A DNA stretch of 64,000 nt from the NCBI GenBank assembly GCA_004292515.1, contig RDXB01000040.1, positions 62,001-126,000 on the forward strand, written 5' to 3'. The position numbers and the translations under genes are program-made. The notes beneath the pieces are model-generated. The model searched no databases and was not told where the DNA came from. It saw nothing but the letters and a program-made list of their open reading frames with translations. Below are positions 17,145 to 26,101 of the stretch, piece by piece. Every line of letters starts with the position of its first letter. Positions within the stretch are counted from its first letter, which is position 1. This stretch comes from Oscillatoriales cyanobacterium. Its GTDB lineage: Bacteria > Cyanobacteriota > Cyanobacteriia > CACIAM-69d.

Positions 17145-18101
17145 ATGGGGCCGATTTTGATCACGGGGGCGAGCGGCTGTGTGGGCCACTATCTAGTCGA
17201 TCGCCTATTGCAACGAACCGATCGCCCCCTGTGGTTGTTGGTGCGTAGTCCCGAAAAGTTGCAATTTGATTGGCAAAATCACCCGCAAATTCAGGTGCTA
17301 GCGGGTGATTTGCGCGATCTCGACCGTTTTGCCGATCGCCTCACCCAGGTACAAACGGCCATCCTCGCGGCCACCTGCTGGGGCGGGCCCGAAACCTTTG
17401 CGGTGAACGTGGGTCAAAACCAAGCGCTAATGGATGTGCTCAATCCCGATCGCTGCGATCAGATCCTCTATTTCTCCACGGCGAGCGTGCTCGGGCGCGA
17501 TCGACAGTTGCTCCCGGAAGCCCTGCAATTGGGCACGGACTACATCCGCAGCAAGGCCGAATGCACCCAACAGTTGGTCGATCGCCCCTTAGCCGATCGG
17601 ATCACCGCCGTTTACCCAACGATCGTGCTCGGGGGCGATCGCGACAAACCCTACTCAGAACCCACCAAAGGACTGCCGGAAGCCCTGCGCTACATCAGCT
17701 TGATCCGGCGGCTACAGGTGGATGGCAGCTTTCATTTTGTCCATGCGGCGGATATTGCCCAGGTGGTGGCGCACTTGGCGCTCCATCCACCGACGGAACC
17801 AGGGCCACGCCACTTGGTGTTGGGGCAACCGGCCCTGACGGCTAACGAGTTGGTGGATATTGCTTCTACGGTGCTGAAGGGGCGACCGGCGCGGCTGAAA
17901 GTGCCCCTTTCCGTGGGCTTGGCCGATCGCCTGATCGACTGGTTCAAAATTCAGATGGGCCCCTGGGATCGGTTTTGCATGACCTACCGGCACTTTACCT
18001 ATGATCAGGTTTGGTCGCCGGCTAGCTTTGGGCTGGAAACGGCCTACCCCACCCTGGCGGACATTTTGCGCCAATACGGGCAGCCAGGTACGATCCGCTA
18101 G
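17145..18101 (+). CDS. Extended SDR family NAD(P)-dependent epimerase/reductase-like protein
   Basis: A 318-residue Rossmann-fold protein. The dinucleotide motif ILITGASGCVG starts at residue 4, the acidic strand end LAGDLRDLD near 55 follows, and the catalytic pair lies in YIRSK near 145. Most similar in style to the atypical extended SDRs of cyanobacteria that act on sugar nucleotides, isoprenoids or pigments; the substrate cannot be told. It starts 110 bases after feoA on the same strand with GGGGAGC upstream of ATG 17145. The C-terminal half is rich in aromatic residues (FKIQMGPWDRFCMTYRHFTY), perhaps a membrane-associated surface. Confidence 0.82.
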   Translation: MGPILITGASGCVGHYLVDRLLQRTDRPLWLLVRSPEKLQFDWQNHPQIQVLAGDLRDLDRFADRLTQVQTAILAATCWGGPETFAVNVGQNQALMDVLNPDRCDQILYFSTASVLGRDRQLLPEALQLGTDYIRSKAECTQQLVDRPLADRITAVYPTIVLGGDRDKPYSEPTKGLPEALRYISLIRRLQVDGSFHFVHAADIAQVVAHLALHPPTEPGPRHLVLGQPALTANELVDIASTVLKGRPARLKVPLSVGLADRLIDWFKIQMGPWDRFCMTYRHFTYDQVWSPASFGLETAYPTLADILRQYGQPGTIR

Positions 18102-18162
18102 CTGGCTCTGCGATCGCAATTCCTGCTTTCAGGGTGTCCCAACCGTTTAACCGTCTAAACCC

Positions 18163-18198
18163 GCTAGAAATCCTGCTAGAAATCTTGCTAGAAATCTA
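18163..18198. repeat. 12-bp tandem repeat, three copies
   Basis: GCTAGAAATC(C/T)(T/A) is repeated at 18163, 18175 and 18187, ending at the start codon of the DUF2288 gene. Copy number would change the leader length, not the frame. Confidence 0.85.
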
Positions 18199-18551
18199 TG
18201 TCTGATGCTTTGTCTGATGCTTTTGGAATGTCCGATTCGCCGTCGAATGAGCGGGCTGCTGGTGATTTGCGATCGACCCTAACCGAGGCGATCGACCTAG
18301 CCGAGTGGGATTGGCTGAAACCCCATGTGGCTCGCGACGCGGTGATTGTGGTGACACCAGACTTGCCCCTAGAGGAAGTGGGAACCGCCCTCGCCGACAA
18401 CAACACGGCTGTTGTGCAACGGTGGATTGATGAACAGGCGATCGCCAAACCCAGCCAAGAAAACCTGATCAATTGGGATCGGGCGGGAAATGTCACCTTC
18501 AACGCCTTGATCGTTGCGCCCTTTGTGTTGGTGAAGCTGCGTAACGCCTAG
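18198..18551 (+). CDS. DUF2288 family protein
   Basis: A 117-residue cytosolic protein. The segments LTEAIDLAEWDWLKPHVARDAVIVVTPDLPLEEVG and VVQRWIDEQAIAKPSQENLINW followed by APFVLVKL match the DUF2288 pattern as I remember it. The function of the family is unknown. The first 20 residues contain a duplicated word (MSDALSDAFGMSDS) that looks like local repeat expansion, and translation may begin at the later ATG 18228. It lies on the same strand as the SDR gene but with its own short spacer. Confidence 0.75.
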   Translation: MSDALSDAFGMSDSPSNERAAGDLRSTLTEAIDLAEWDWLKPHVARDAVIVVTPDLPLEEVGTALADNNTAVVQRWIDEQAIAKPSQENLINWDRAGNVTFNALIVAPFVLVKLRNA

Positions 18552-18591
18552 ATCCAGGTGGGTAGGAGCTGCAACCAAGCGGGTATCGGGT

Positions 18592-19335
18592 TTAGGGGCG
18601 AACGGTAATCGTGCCGGAGCAGTGAAGCCGATCAGGGCTAATGGTTAACTGGTCAATCGCCACATCCTCACCCAAAGGCAGGGCGATCGAGTCCAGCGCT
18701 GCCAGGAGTTCCCCCGCCGCCGTTAACCAGCGAGGATCACGCAAGATCAACTGCTGAGTCCCATTTGGCCCCAGCGGCCCGCTCAAGACCAGGCCAAATT
18801 GCAACCGCAAGGGCTGGTCTTGCACAACCCCGTCCAAAATCAACCCATCGGCGCTGAGGCTGGCTTGGGGATCGCGCAACGTAGCCGTGGCTCCCCAACG
18901 GGTCAGCAGCGGTTGCAGAAACTCTGCCAACGCCGGAGCCAACAGGGGAGCCGCCAGGGATGCGGCCAAGTCTGCGGCCGAAAGGCTGAGGTCGGCCGCG
19001 ACGGGAATCGGTTGCAACAGTTGTAGCGGTTGACCTCGCACCACCTGACCCAGGTTCACCGCGATCGCCCGAGCGACCAGCTCGATCGCCCCCAAGTGCA
19101 GTCCTCGGTAAACCACCGATCGGGCAACAATCCGCGCCTCTGGCAAGCGCCCGGTCAAAATTTGCCGATCGCGCCCAGTCAGGGCCACCTGAATGTCGGC
19201 TGCGGACTCCACCTGCGATCGCAGCCACAACTTCACCGCCGGAGCCACGATCGCCCCAATCAACCGACTCCCCCTGGGGGGATCTGCGCTCGGATCTGGG
19301 TTGGTTCCCGGCCCATCAGTGCTTGGATTAGTCAT
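18592..19335 (-). CDS. DUF2993 (LmeA-like) family protein
   Basis: A 247-residue protein. A flexible N-terminus (TNPSTDGPGTNPDPSADPP) leads to the domain: LIGAIVAPAVKLWLRSQVESAADIQVALTGRDRQILTGRLPEARIVARSVVYRGLHLGAIEL is the DUF2993 opening, where related actinobacterial LmeA proteins bind phospholipid. Strands continue to the C-terminus (IDQLTISPDRLHCSGTITVRP). A role at the membrane or envelope is inferred only. The longest frame starts at 19380; ATG 19335 is preferred because the upstream text has no family likeness. Convergent with the DUF2288 gene. Confidence 0.75.
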   Translation of the reverse strand: MTNPSTDGPGTNPDPSADPPRGSRLIGAIVAPAVKLWLRSQVESAADIQVALTGRDRQILTGRLPEARIVARSVVYRGLHLGAIELVARAIAVNLGQVVRGQPLQLLQPIPVAADLSLSAADLAASLAAPLLAPALAEFLQPLLTRWGATATLRDPQASLSADGLILDGVVQDQPLRLQFGLVLSGPLGPNGTQQLILRDPRWLTAAGELLAALDSIALPLGEDVAIDQLTISPDRLHCSGTITVRP

Positions 19336-19397
19336 GCCACAACCCACTTGATACACTGGACAGAAATTATCGCAGCCCAACTTGCCGCTTCAGCCCT

Positions 19398-19622
19398 ATG
19401 TTTCTCGAAGAACTCAAACCCCTGTTGAATGAAGGTCTTAAGCAGCCGATCGCCTTTTTGGGTGGCTTGACCTCCGGCTTGTTGCGCCTAGACCTCAACC
19501 AAGACCCCATCAGCGGCTGGCTCAAGCAGCAATTGGGTGAAACCGCCACCACCACAGGCACAGACTCCCCTGGCAATCAGGGCAACGGCAGCAGTGGCCC
19601 CCAGTCGATCGACATTGACTAG
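19398..19622 (+). CDS. Small conserved cyanobacterial protein of unknown function
   Basis: A 74-residue protein. The first 45 residues (MFLEELKPLLNEGLKQPIAFLGGL, SGLLRLDLNQDPISGWLKQQ) are amphipathic and resemble short unannotated proteins I recall from other cyanobacteria. The tail is Thr/Gly/Ser-rich and variable. It is divergent from the DUF2993 gene, with 62 bases between the starts. No domain is known to me. Confidence 0.6.
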   Translation: MFLEELKPLLNEGLKQPIAFLGGLTSGLLRLDLNQDPISGWLKQQLGETATTTGTDSPGNQGNGSSGPQSIDID

Positions 19623-19710
19623 CCCCTGAAGAGCCTTGATCGGTCATCAACGGGGATGAAGCAAACATGACCGTCTTTGCGGCAAATCTCGATTTAGTCC
19701 GTAGGGGCGC

Positions 19711-19914
19711 TATGATGGTTCTAACTTCTAGCTTCGTTTGTTTGATCGCGATCGCGGCCGAACACAACTCTGGCGTATCCAATGTGACGTGCTTGGCGTT
19801 CGTCACCGCGTAAGAATTCAGTTCAAATGGCTGTTTGGCAGCCGCTTGCTTGATTTCTCGTTAGACAAATTGAACTGAAGATTCCACGCGATTGTTTCTC
19901 TGTTCCGGACTCAA
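19711..19914 (+). promoter_or_regulatory. Promoter and long leader of rbp copy 1
   Basis: TATGAT (19711-19716) is a likely -10 box about 200 bases before the start codon. The leader is conserved with that of the second rbp gene (20622-20814): the words TTTGTTTGA.CGCGAT, GTGGG/GTAAGAATTCAGTT and the last 50 bases (ACAAATTGAACTGAAGA...CTGTTCCGGACTCAA) are shared. Long structured leaders are typical of cold-induced small RRM genes. The regulation is inferred. Confidence 0.6.
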
Positions 19915-20163
19915 ATGACCATTTACGTTGGCAATCTTTCTTACGACGCGACCGAACAAGACCTCCAAGAAGTGTTCTCGGAGTATGGCTCGGTTAAGCG
20001 GATCACCCTTCCGATCGACCGCGAAGTCAACCGCATTCGTGGTTTCGCTTTTGTCGATTTGGAAACCGACCAAGCCGAAGAAAACGCTATCAAGGAATTG
20101 GATGGCGCTGAATGGATGGGTCGCCAAATTCGTGCCAACAAGGCGCGCCCCAAACAGTACTAA
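19915..20163 (+). CDS. RRM-type RNA-binding protein (copy 1)
   Basis: An 82-residue single-RRM protein. RNP2 is IYVGNLSY near the N-terminus and RNP1 is RGFAFVDL at about residues 42-49. The protein ends NKARPKQY without a glycine-rich tail. Cyanobacterial proteins of this type bind single-stranded RNA, are often induced by cold, and some help place photosystem mRNAs at the thylakoid. ATG 19915 is fixed by homology with the second copy. A strong terminator follows at 20299. Paralogue of the gene at 20815 (about 90 per cent identical over the RRM). Confidence 0.93.
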   Translation: MTIYVGNLSYDATEQDLQEVFSEYGSVKRITLPIDREVNRIRGFAFVDLETDQAEENAIKELDGAEWMGRQIRANKARPKQY

Positions 20164-20298
20164 ACGTACTATGCAAGTCTCCGAGACCGTTGCTGTGGCT
20201 CGTTAACCGGCTGCACATCGCTCGAATCACTTGGCTGGTGTTCCCGCAGTTTGATCTGGCTTGACCGCTTCGCGATCACGACAGTCTCTGCAAATGAC

Positions 20299-20342
20299 AA
20301 GGCTACCGATCTGACCCTCCAGGCGATCGGTAGCCTTTGTGG
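20299..20342 (+). terminator. Terminator after rbp copy 1
   Basis: A 13-bp perfect stem, AAGGCTACCGATC / GATCGGTAGCCTT, with a 13-base loop, then TTGTGGT. It lies 135 bases after the rbp stop. Confidence 0.8.
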
Positions 20343-20621
20343 TGTGTGGCCCGATCAGCACGGTGTGCTCGTATGATGTGCTCGTCTCGATTGGGCGATC
20401 GCCTTGATTGGGCCGCTCGTCTAAATCATGGGATTGTGATCCCAACTAGGGCGGTAGGGTGGGATTGCGCCCTGACCTCAGCCCGATCCCGACTGCCACT
20501 GGATTGTGGCTCCGTTTTAGCACCCAATCCGCACCGGCTCGATCGATCTCTTGAGCGATCTTCTAATCAATCTTTTTGAAGAAGGCCGTGGGATTGGGCC
20601 AGCGTTGCCCCGTTGAAGCGC

Positions 20622-20814
20622 TATCATGGAGTTATCCTTCCAGTTTCTTTTGTTTGAGCGCGATTGTGGCCGGGCACAATTTCGACGCACTCGGAGTCCG
20701 CCGCAGCGTGGGAATTCAGTTTCGCGGGGCTGTGTATCGGTTCGCTGACTCGATCGCTCGTTGGACAAATTGAACTGAAGACTTCACGCGCTTGTTTCAC
20801 TGTTCCGGACTCAA
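20622..20814 (+). promoter_or_regulatory. Promoter and long leader of rbp copy 2
   Basis: TATCAT (20622-20627) occupies the place of the -10 box of copy 1, 188 bases before the start codon. The leader shares scattered conserved blocks with 19711-19914 and is nearly identical over the last 55 bases before ATG, so both the promoter and the leader were duplicated together with the gene. Confidence 0.6.
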
Positions 20815-21105
20815 ATGACCATTTACGTTGGTAATCTTTCCTACGACGCAACCGAGCAAGATCTCCAAGAAGTATTCTCGGAGTACGGTGTCGTTAAGCG
20901 TATCACCCTGCCGATCGACCGCGAAGTGAACCGCATTCGTGGCTTTGCTTTTGTCGATCTGGAAACCGACCAAGCTGAAGAAAACGCCATCAAGGAACTT
21001 GATGGGGCTGAATGGATGGGCCGCCAAATTCGTGCGAACAAGGCTCGCCCCAAAGAGCCTCGCTCGGGCGGTGGAGGACGTTCGTTCATCCACAACCACA
21101 TCTAA
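20815..21105 (+). CDS. RRM-type RNA-binding protein (copy 2)
   Basis: A 96-residue RRM protein nearly identical to copy 1 from MTIYVGNLSYDATEQDLQEV through NKARPK, with RNP2 and RNP1 intact. It differs by a short glycine-rich tail (EPRSGGGGRSFIHNHI), the feature that in cyanobacteria tends to mark the cold-inducible members. The gene and its leader form a tandem duplication with the gene at 19915. A terminator follows at 21204. Confidence 0.93.
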   Translation: MTIYVGNLSYDATEQDLQEVFSEYGVVKRITLPIDREVNRIRGFAFVDLETDQAEENAIKELDGAEWMGRQIRANKARPKEPRSGGGGRSFIHNHI

Positions 21106-21203
21106 GCCTGATCGTGGCTTGGTCAATTTTTTAGGAACTACCGGCGCAAACGACGATTCGTTCTCCCGTTTGTTTTAGGTGAGTTCCCCTTGCCACACCT
21201 TTC

Positions 21204-21233
21204 AGGAGCTAGCCCACGCGGCTGGCTCCTTTG
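21204..21233 (+). terminator. Terminator after rbp copy 2
   Basis: The stem AGGAGCTAGCC / GGCTGGCTCCT has a 5-base loop and TTTGT after it, 99 bases downstream of the rbp stop. Confidence 0.75.
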
Positions 21234-21521
21234 TCATGTTTGGGGGGTTGTGGGGAAGGTGGATGTGGCTAGGTCGGGGGCTGATCGCGCTTGGCTTCAG
21301 GGGGCTGACGAGTGGGGTTGACCTTGGTGGTTAGTGGCTGTTGGGGGCGCGCGATCGCGATCGCGAGACGGGCGATCGACCCGCTGTGCGGGCTGACCAA
21401 CCACGGCAAGCCATAAAGTTTCCCTAAAAACGGCTCTACCTTTCGGAAATCGGTTCCTACACTGAAGACATGACTCGACGGGGCAACTAAGCCTCGATGT
21501 CAGTCGCAGGAGGATTCCGGG
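21234..21521. other. Spacer with the fbp promoter
   Basis: 288 bases. HIP1-rich text at 21350-21380 (GCGATCGCGATCGCGAG) gives local symmetry. A TACACT near 21459 could be a -10 box, but no good -35 partner is seen. The last part contains the ribosome-binding site of fbp. Confidence 0.35.
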
Positions 21522-22586
21522 ATGGCTGATTCTGTTGATGCTGGTGTTGCCAGTGCGGTTGGGCGGTATGTCGTGACCCAGGAGCGATCGCTCGATCGCG
21601 ATTGCACGACGTTGGGCCGCCATGTGCTGCAACAACTCCAGAGCTTTGGCTCCGATGCTCAAGATCTCAGCGCCTTGATGAACCGGATTGCCTTGGCGGG
21701 CAAGTTGATTGCTCGCCACTTGAACCGATCGGGTCTGGTGGATGATGCCCTCGGGTTCACGGGAGCCACCAACGTCCAAGGCGAAGCGGTCAAAAAAATG
21801 GACATCTACGCCAACGACGTGTTCATTTCAGTGTTTAAGCAGAGTGGGCTGGTTTGTCGCCTGGCTTCCGAGGAGATGGAGCGCCCGTACTATATTCCTG
21901 AAAACTGCCCGATCGGTCGCTATACCCTGCTCTATGACCCGATCGATGGGTCTTCTAACATCGACATCGACTTAAATGTGGGGTCGATTTTTGCCATTCG
22001 CCAACAGGAAGGTAACGACGAAACCGGTGAGGCGGTGGATCTGTTACAGGCGGGGCACAAACAACTGGCGGCCGGCTACATCCTCTATGGCCCCAGCACC
22101 GTGTTGGTCTACTCGATCGGGCGGGGTGTCCATGCCTTCACCCTTGATCCCAGCCTAGGCGAATTTATTCTCAGCCATGAAAATCTGAAAATTCCCAGCA
22201 GTGGCAAGCTCTACAGCGTCAACGAAGGCAACTTTGGCCAGTGGGAGCCAGCCATGCAAGCCTGTGTGCAATATTTCCGCGAAACGGGGGGCTACTCCTC
22301 TCGCTACAGCGGCGCGCTGGTGGCAGACTTGCACCGAATTTTGTTTCAAGGCGGGGTGTTTCTCTATCCGGGAACCCAGGCCAAGCCCCAAGGCAAGTTG
22401 CGCCTGCTCTATGAAGCAGCTCCGTTAGCCTTTTTGATGGAGCAGGCAGGGGGCCTCGCCAGTGATGGCCGGCAACCCATCATGGACATCGTGCCCGAGA
22501 AGATTCACGCGCGATCGCCCCTAGTGATTGGTAGCTCCGAAGAAGTTCGCCGAGTGGAATCGTTGTTACAGCGGGGATCGGACTGA
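21522..22586 (+). CDS. fbp: Class I fructose-1,6-bisphosphatase
   Basis: A 354-residue cytosolic enzyme that removes the 1-phosphate of fructose 1,6-bisphosphate, in the Calvin cycle and gluconeogenesis. The metal-binding motif [20 protein letters not shown] lies near residue 137, the upstream acidic ligands in LASEEME, and the substrate-binding YSVNEGN and [17 protein letters not shown] are intact. The length fits the cyanobacterial class I enzyme (FBP-I). ATG 21522 is preceded by AGGAGGA. It leads the cluster fbp-zwf-opcA on one strand, an arrangement known from several cyanobacteria, joining reductive and oxidative sugar phosphate metabolism. Confidence 0.96.
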   Translation: MADSVDAGVASAVGRYVVTQERSLDRDCTTLGRHVLQQLQSFGSDAQDLSALMNRIALAGKLIARHLNRSGLVDDALGFTGATNVQGEAVKKMDIYANDVFISVFKQSGLVCRLASEEMERPYYIPENCPIGRYTLLYDPIDGSSNIDIDLNVGSIFAIRQQEGNDETGEAVDLLQAGHKQLAAGYILYGPSTVLVYSIGRGVHAFTLDPSLGEFILSHENLKIPSSGKLYSVNEGNFGQWEPAMQACVQYFRETGGYSSRYSGALVADLHRILFQGGVFLYPGTQAKPQGKLRLLYEAAPLAFLMEQAGGLASDGRQPIMDIVPEKIHARSPLVIGSSEEVRRVESLLQRGSD

Positions 22587-22838
22587 GCGCTGACGATCGA
22601 GACCTGAGCGAGACATTCGATCCGAGTCGATTAGCCCTGCCGGCCCCATGCCCTGGCTGACCGCTCCCCCAGTAACGATCTACAAAACGATCTGCTACCT
22701 ACATCGCCCACCCTTTAGCGCCCGACCCTTCAGCACTCCATGCCCGGGCGATCGCCTCCCGATTGGCCATTTCAGGCGATCGGAATTAGTCGATCCTCCT
22801 TCACCCATTTGACCCAACCTTCCAGAACCCATCGCCCC

Positions 22839-24368
22839 ATGCTGACCTTCCAAGACAATCCCCTGCGCGTTGGCCTGCAACAGGAGCGCGTTCCCGAACC
22901 CCAAATTCTGATTATTTTTGGAGCTTCCGGTGATCTCACCCAGCGCAAGCTCGTGCCCGCCCTCTACCAAATGAAGCTAGAGCGGCGGCTGCCCCCAGAA
23001 CTAACGATCGTTGGCGTGGCTCGACGAGAATGGAGCCACGACTTTTTCCGCGAGCATCTGCGCGAAGGAGTCGAAGAATTTGGCGGCGGTACTCAAAATG
23101 ATGAGCTGTGGGACGACTTTGCCCGCGGCCTGTTTTATTGGCCCGCCAACATCGACGCGCCCGCAGATTACCAAAAACTGAAAAACTTCCTCGCAGAACT
23201 TGACGATCTACGCGGCACTCGGGGCAACCGCGTGTTTTATCTCTCCGTTGCGCCCAAGTTTTTTGGCGAAGCGATCCGGCAATTGGGAACTGCCGGGATG
23301 CTGGAAGATCCCGAACGTCAGCGCCTTGTAATCGAAAAACCCTTTGGGCGCGATTTGTCCTCCGCCCAACAGCTCAACCGGGTCGTACAGGCGGTTTGCT
23401 CCGAAAAGCAGGTCTACCGGATCGACCACTATTTGGGCAAAGAAACCGTCCAAAACCTGTTGGTGTTTCGGTTTGCCAACGCGATTTTTGAACCCCTGTG
23501 GAATCGGCAATTTGTCGATTGTGTGCAAATCACGGTGGCGGAAACGGTCGGCCTCGAAGGACGCGCGGGCTACTACGAAACCTCCGGGGCCCTGCGCGAC
23601 ATGGTGCAAAACCACCTGATGCAGTTGTTTTGCCTCACGGCCATGGAGCCGCCCAACTCCCTCGATGCCGACAGCATTCGCAACGAAAAGGTGAAGGTGC
23701 TGCAAGCCACCCACCTGGCTGATCCCAAGCGATTGGATCTCTGTGCAGTGCGGGGGCAATATTCGGCGGGCTGGATGAAGGGCAAGCCCGTGCCTGGTTA
23801 TCGCGAGGAAGAGGGAGCAAGCCCCAACTCCACAACGCCGACCTATGCGGCCTTGAAACTGACGATCGATAACTGGCGCTGGAAGGGAGTGCCCTTTTAT
23901 TTGCGCACGGGCAAGCGGATGCCCAAAAAGGTGACGGAGATTGCGATCCAGTTCAAAGAAGTGCCGCTGTTGATGTTTCCGTCGGCGGCGCGCCAAACCA
24001 ATCCCAATGTGCTGGCGATGCGGATTCAGCCGAATGAGGGGATTTCGATGCGTTTTGAGGTGAAGATGCCGGGGGCTTCGCTGAAGACGCGATCGGTAGA
24101 TATGGATTTCCGCTATGAAACGGCCTTTGGTCAATCCCAGGGTGAGGCCTACGGCCGCTTGCTCATGGATTGTATGTTGGGCGATCAGTCGTTGTTTACG
24201 CGGGATGACGAGGTGGAGGCTTCTTGGCGGGCCCTGACTCCGGTGCTGGAGGTGTGGGATGCGCCTGCTGCACCCGATTCGATTCCGTTGTATGAGGCGG
24301 GAACTTGGGAGCCGGTGGAGGCGGAGTTGTTGCTGGAGCGGGATGGTCGTCGCTGGCGGCGGTTGTAG
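22839..24368 (+). CDS. zwf: Glucose-6-phosphate 1-dehydrogenase
   Basis: A 509-residue enzyme that oxidises glucose 6-phosphate with NADP to 6-phosphogluconolactone, the entry to the oxidative pentose phosphate pathway used in the dark. The dinucleotide motif [12 protein letters not shown] is at residues 25-36, the active site [13 protein letters not shown] near 195, and [12 protein letters not shown] near 350. The open frame begins at 22740, but ATG 22839 ([21 protein letters not shown]) matches the family start. In cyanobacteria activity is redox-controlled through OpcA, whose gene follows after a spacer holding a family A remnant. Confidence 0.96.
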   Translation: MLTFQDNPLRVGLQQERVPEPQILIIFGASGDLTQRKLVPALYQMKLERRLPPELTIVGVARREWSHDFFREHLREGVEEFGGGTQNDELWDDFARGLFYWPANIDAPADYQKLKNFLAELDDLRGTRGNRVFYLSVAPKFFGEAIRQLGTAGMLEDPERQRLVIEKPFGRDLSSAQQLNRVVQAVCSEKQVYRIDHYLGKETVQNLLVFRFANAIFEPLWNRQFVDCVQITVAETVGLEGRAGYYETSGALRDMVQNHLMQLFCLTAMEPPNSLDADSIRNEKVKVLQATHLADPKRLDLCAVRGQYSAGWMKGKPVPGYREEEGASPNSTTPTYAALKLTIDNWRWKGVPFYLRTGKRMPKKVTEIAIQFKEVPLLMFPSAARQTNPNVLAMRIQPNEGISMRFEVKMPGASLKTRSVDMDFRYETAFGQSQGEAYGRLLMDCMLGDQSLFTRDDEVEASWRALTPVLEVWDAPAAPDSIPLYEAGTWEPVEAELLLERDGRRWRRL

Positions 24369-24429
24369 GGGCGCGGTCAGCTTCTTTGCCTAGGTTGATT
24401 TTGATGACTGCTGCCGTTACCCGATCGCT

Positions 24430-24547
24430 AGGGGGCAAGGGGCTGAAGCGCCTGGTCGATCACGACGGATTTCGGAACACCAACCCAATGCTTAAGCCCC
24501 TTGTCGATCACGACGGATTTCGGAACACCAACCCAATGCTTTAGACC
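24430..24547. repeat. Family A remnant with a 48-bp tandem duplication between zwf and opcA
   Basis: 24431-24456 carries GGGGGCAAGGGGCTGAAGCG, a decayed family A palindrome. From 24455 a 48-bp unit (GTCGATCACGACGGATTT..CCAATGCTTAAGCCCCTT) is followed at 24503 by a second copy identical over the first 38 bases. The duplication spans half of the palindrome, so it probably arose by slippage within the element. Confidence 0.8.
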
Positions 24548-24624
24548 TGTCGCGTGAGTCGTGCGGGTTTAGTTTGCTTTTCGACAACCACAACAACTAC
24601 CAATCGTGGGACTGGGAATCGGTT

Positions 24625-25935
24625 ATGACGACAATTACGCTGCAAACGCCGAAGGATATTTCGCTGGGGGAGATTGAGGCGGAGCTAAACAAAATTTGGT
24701 TGAGCCAAGGGGCCGGTGATGCGGCGATCGCCACGCGGGCGGCCACCTTTTCGATGGTGGTCTATGAACCGGAGGAGTTCCAGCAACTGTTGGGGGCCTT
24801 GAGTTTTTATAAGGGGCCGATCGATGGGTTGCACGGCCCCGAAACTCGCCAGGCCATCAAGCTGGCTCAACAGGCCTATGGATTCCGCACAACGGGGCGG
24901 GTGGATATGGCCACCTTGCGATCGCTCCGGGAGGATCACCAGAGCTTTGGTCAAACGCGGCCCAACAACTTCGATTTGCGCGGGGCAACGGTTAGCGATG
25001 CGATCGCGGCGCAAAATCCATCGCGAATCATTATCCTTTGCCCCACCCTCGGGCCCGACGAAGGGGTGACGGCCCAGGTGTCGGCCTATTGCCCGGTGCA
25101 AAAGAGCAAGAGCCGTAATTTGGTTTGTTGCGAATACATCACCCTGCGGGGAACTAAAGAGGCCCTTGAGCGGGTGGCCGACGTGGTGGTGTCGTTGTTG
25201 ATTCCCGACCTCCCTAAATTTGCCTGGTGGAAAGCTACGCCCAACCCGGAGCAAGGACTATTTCAGTCTTTGGCCGATGCGGCGAATTGCCTGATCGTCG
25301 ATTCGTCGTACTTTAGCGATCCCGAGTCAGAGTTTCTCAAAATCCAAAGCCTGATCGATCACGAAACCTACATTGCCGATTTGAATTGGCACCGGTTGTC
25401 GTTGTGGCAAGAACTGACGGCGGCTTCGTTTGACCCACCAGAGCGGCGGATGTCTTTGGGTGAGATCGATCGCATCTCGATCGACTACGAAAAAGGCAGC
25501 GCGGCCCAAGCCCTCATGTTTTTGGGGTGGTTTGCCAGTCGTCTCAGTTGGGAGCCGGTGGGCTATCGCGAAACGGGGGGTGATTATGACCTCGTGCATG
25601 TGGCGTTTGTCCGTGAGGATGGGCGGGCGATCGAAGCCGAACTGGCCGCGATTCCCACCGCCGATGTGGGCGAAATTCCTGGGGACTTAATCGGATTGCG
25701 CCTGGCTTCGAGTAATCCCAATGCCGACTGCAACACAATTCTGTGTTCCGAAACCACGGGCTGTATGCGAATGGAATCCGGTGGCAGCGCCCAAATGGCC
25801 CGGACTGAACAGGTCACGGCCATGCCTGACCAAAAGGCTGAACTCCTGATGGCTCAACAGCTCCAGCGATGGGGCCGTGAGGTGCTTTATGAGGAAAGCA
25901 TGGCGGTCACGGTCAAAGTTCTGCAACTGCGCTAA
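24625..25935 (+). CDS. opcA: OpcA, glucose-6-phosphate dehydrogenase assembly/activating protein
   Basis: A 436-residue protein. It has a peptidoglycan-binding-like helical module early on (LGALSFYKGPIDGLHGPETRQAIKLAQQAYGFRTTGRVD), followed by the OpcA domain (PSRIIILCPTLGPDEG, SRNLVCCEYITLRG, DLNWHRLSLWQELTAASFDP). In cyanobacteria OpcA is needed for full activity of G6PDH and passes the thioredoxin signal to it. Cysteines are visible at VCC, CNTILCSETTGC. ATG 24625 (MTTITLQTPKDISLGEIEAELNKIW) fits the family; the longer frame from 24574 is less likely. Last gene of the fbp-zwf-opcA set. Confidence 0.93.
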   Translation: MTTITLQTPKDISLGEIEAELNKIWLSQGAGDAAIATRAATFSMVVYEPEEFQQLLGALSFYKGPIDGLHGPETRQAIKLAQQAYGFRTTGRVDMATLRSLREDHQSFGQTRPNNFDLRGATVSDAIAAQNPSRIIILCPTLGPDEGVTAQVSAYCPVQKSKSRNLVCCEYITLRGTKEALERVADVVVSLLIPDLPKFAWWKATPNPEQGLFQSLADAANCLIVDSSYFSDPESEFLKIQSLIDHETYIADLNWHRLSLWQELTAASFDPPERRMSLGEIDRISIDYEKGSAAQALMFLGWFASRLSWEPVGYRETGGDYDLVHVAFVREDGRAIEAELAAIPTADVGEIPGDLIGLRLASSNPNADCNTILCSETTGCMRMESGGSAQMARTEQVTAMPDQKAELLMAQQLQRWGREVLYEESMAVTVKVLQLR

Positions 25936-26101
25936 GGAGTAGAGTGAGTTGCGATCGAGTCTCCCTTGGGGCTGCCCTTGGGTCGATATTTGGAGGGGAT
26001 TTCTGTCAATTGGTCTAGTTCCTAACAAAACGATCACCTGATTACCGAACAATAGAGGGTTAATCAACAGTTGGCATACCTCTCGGTTTTTAGGGCAAAT
26101 C

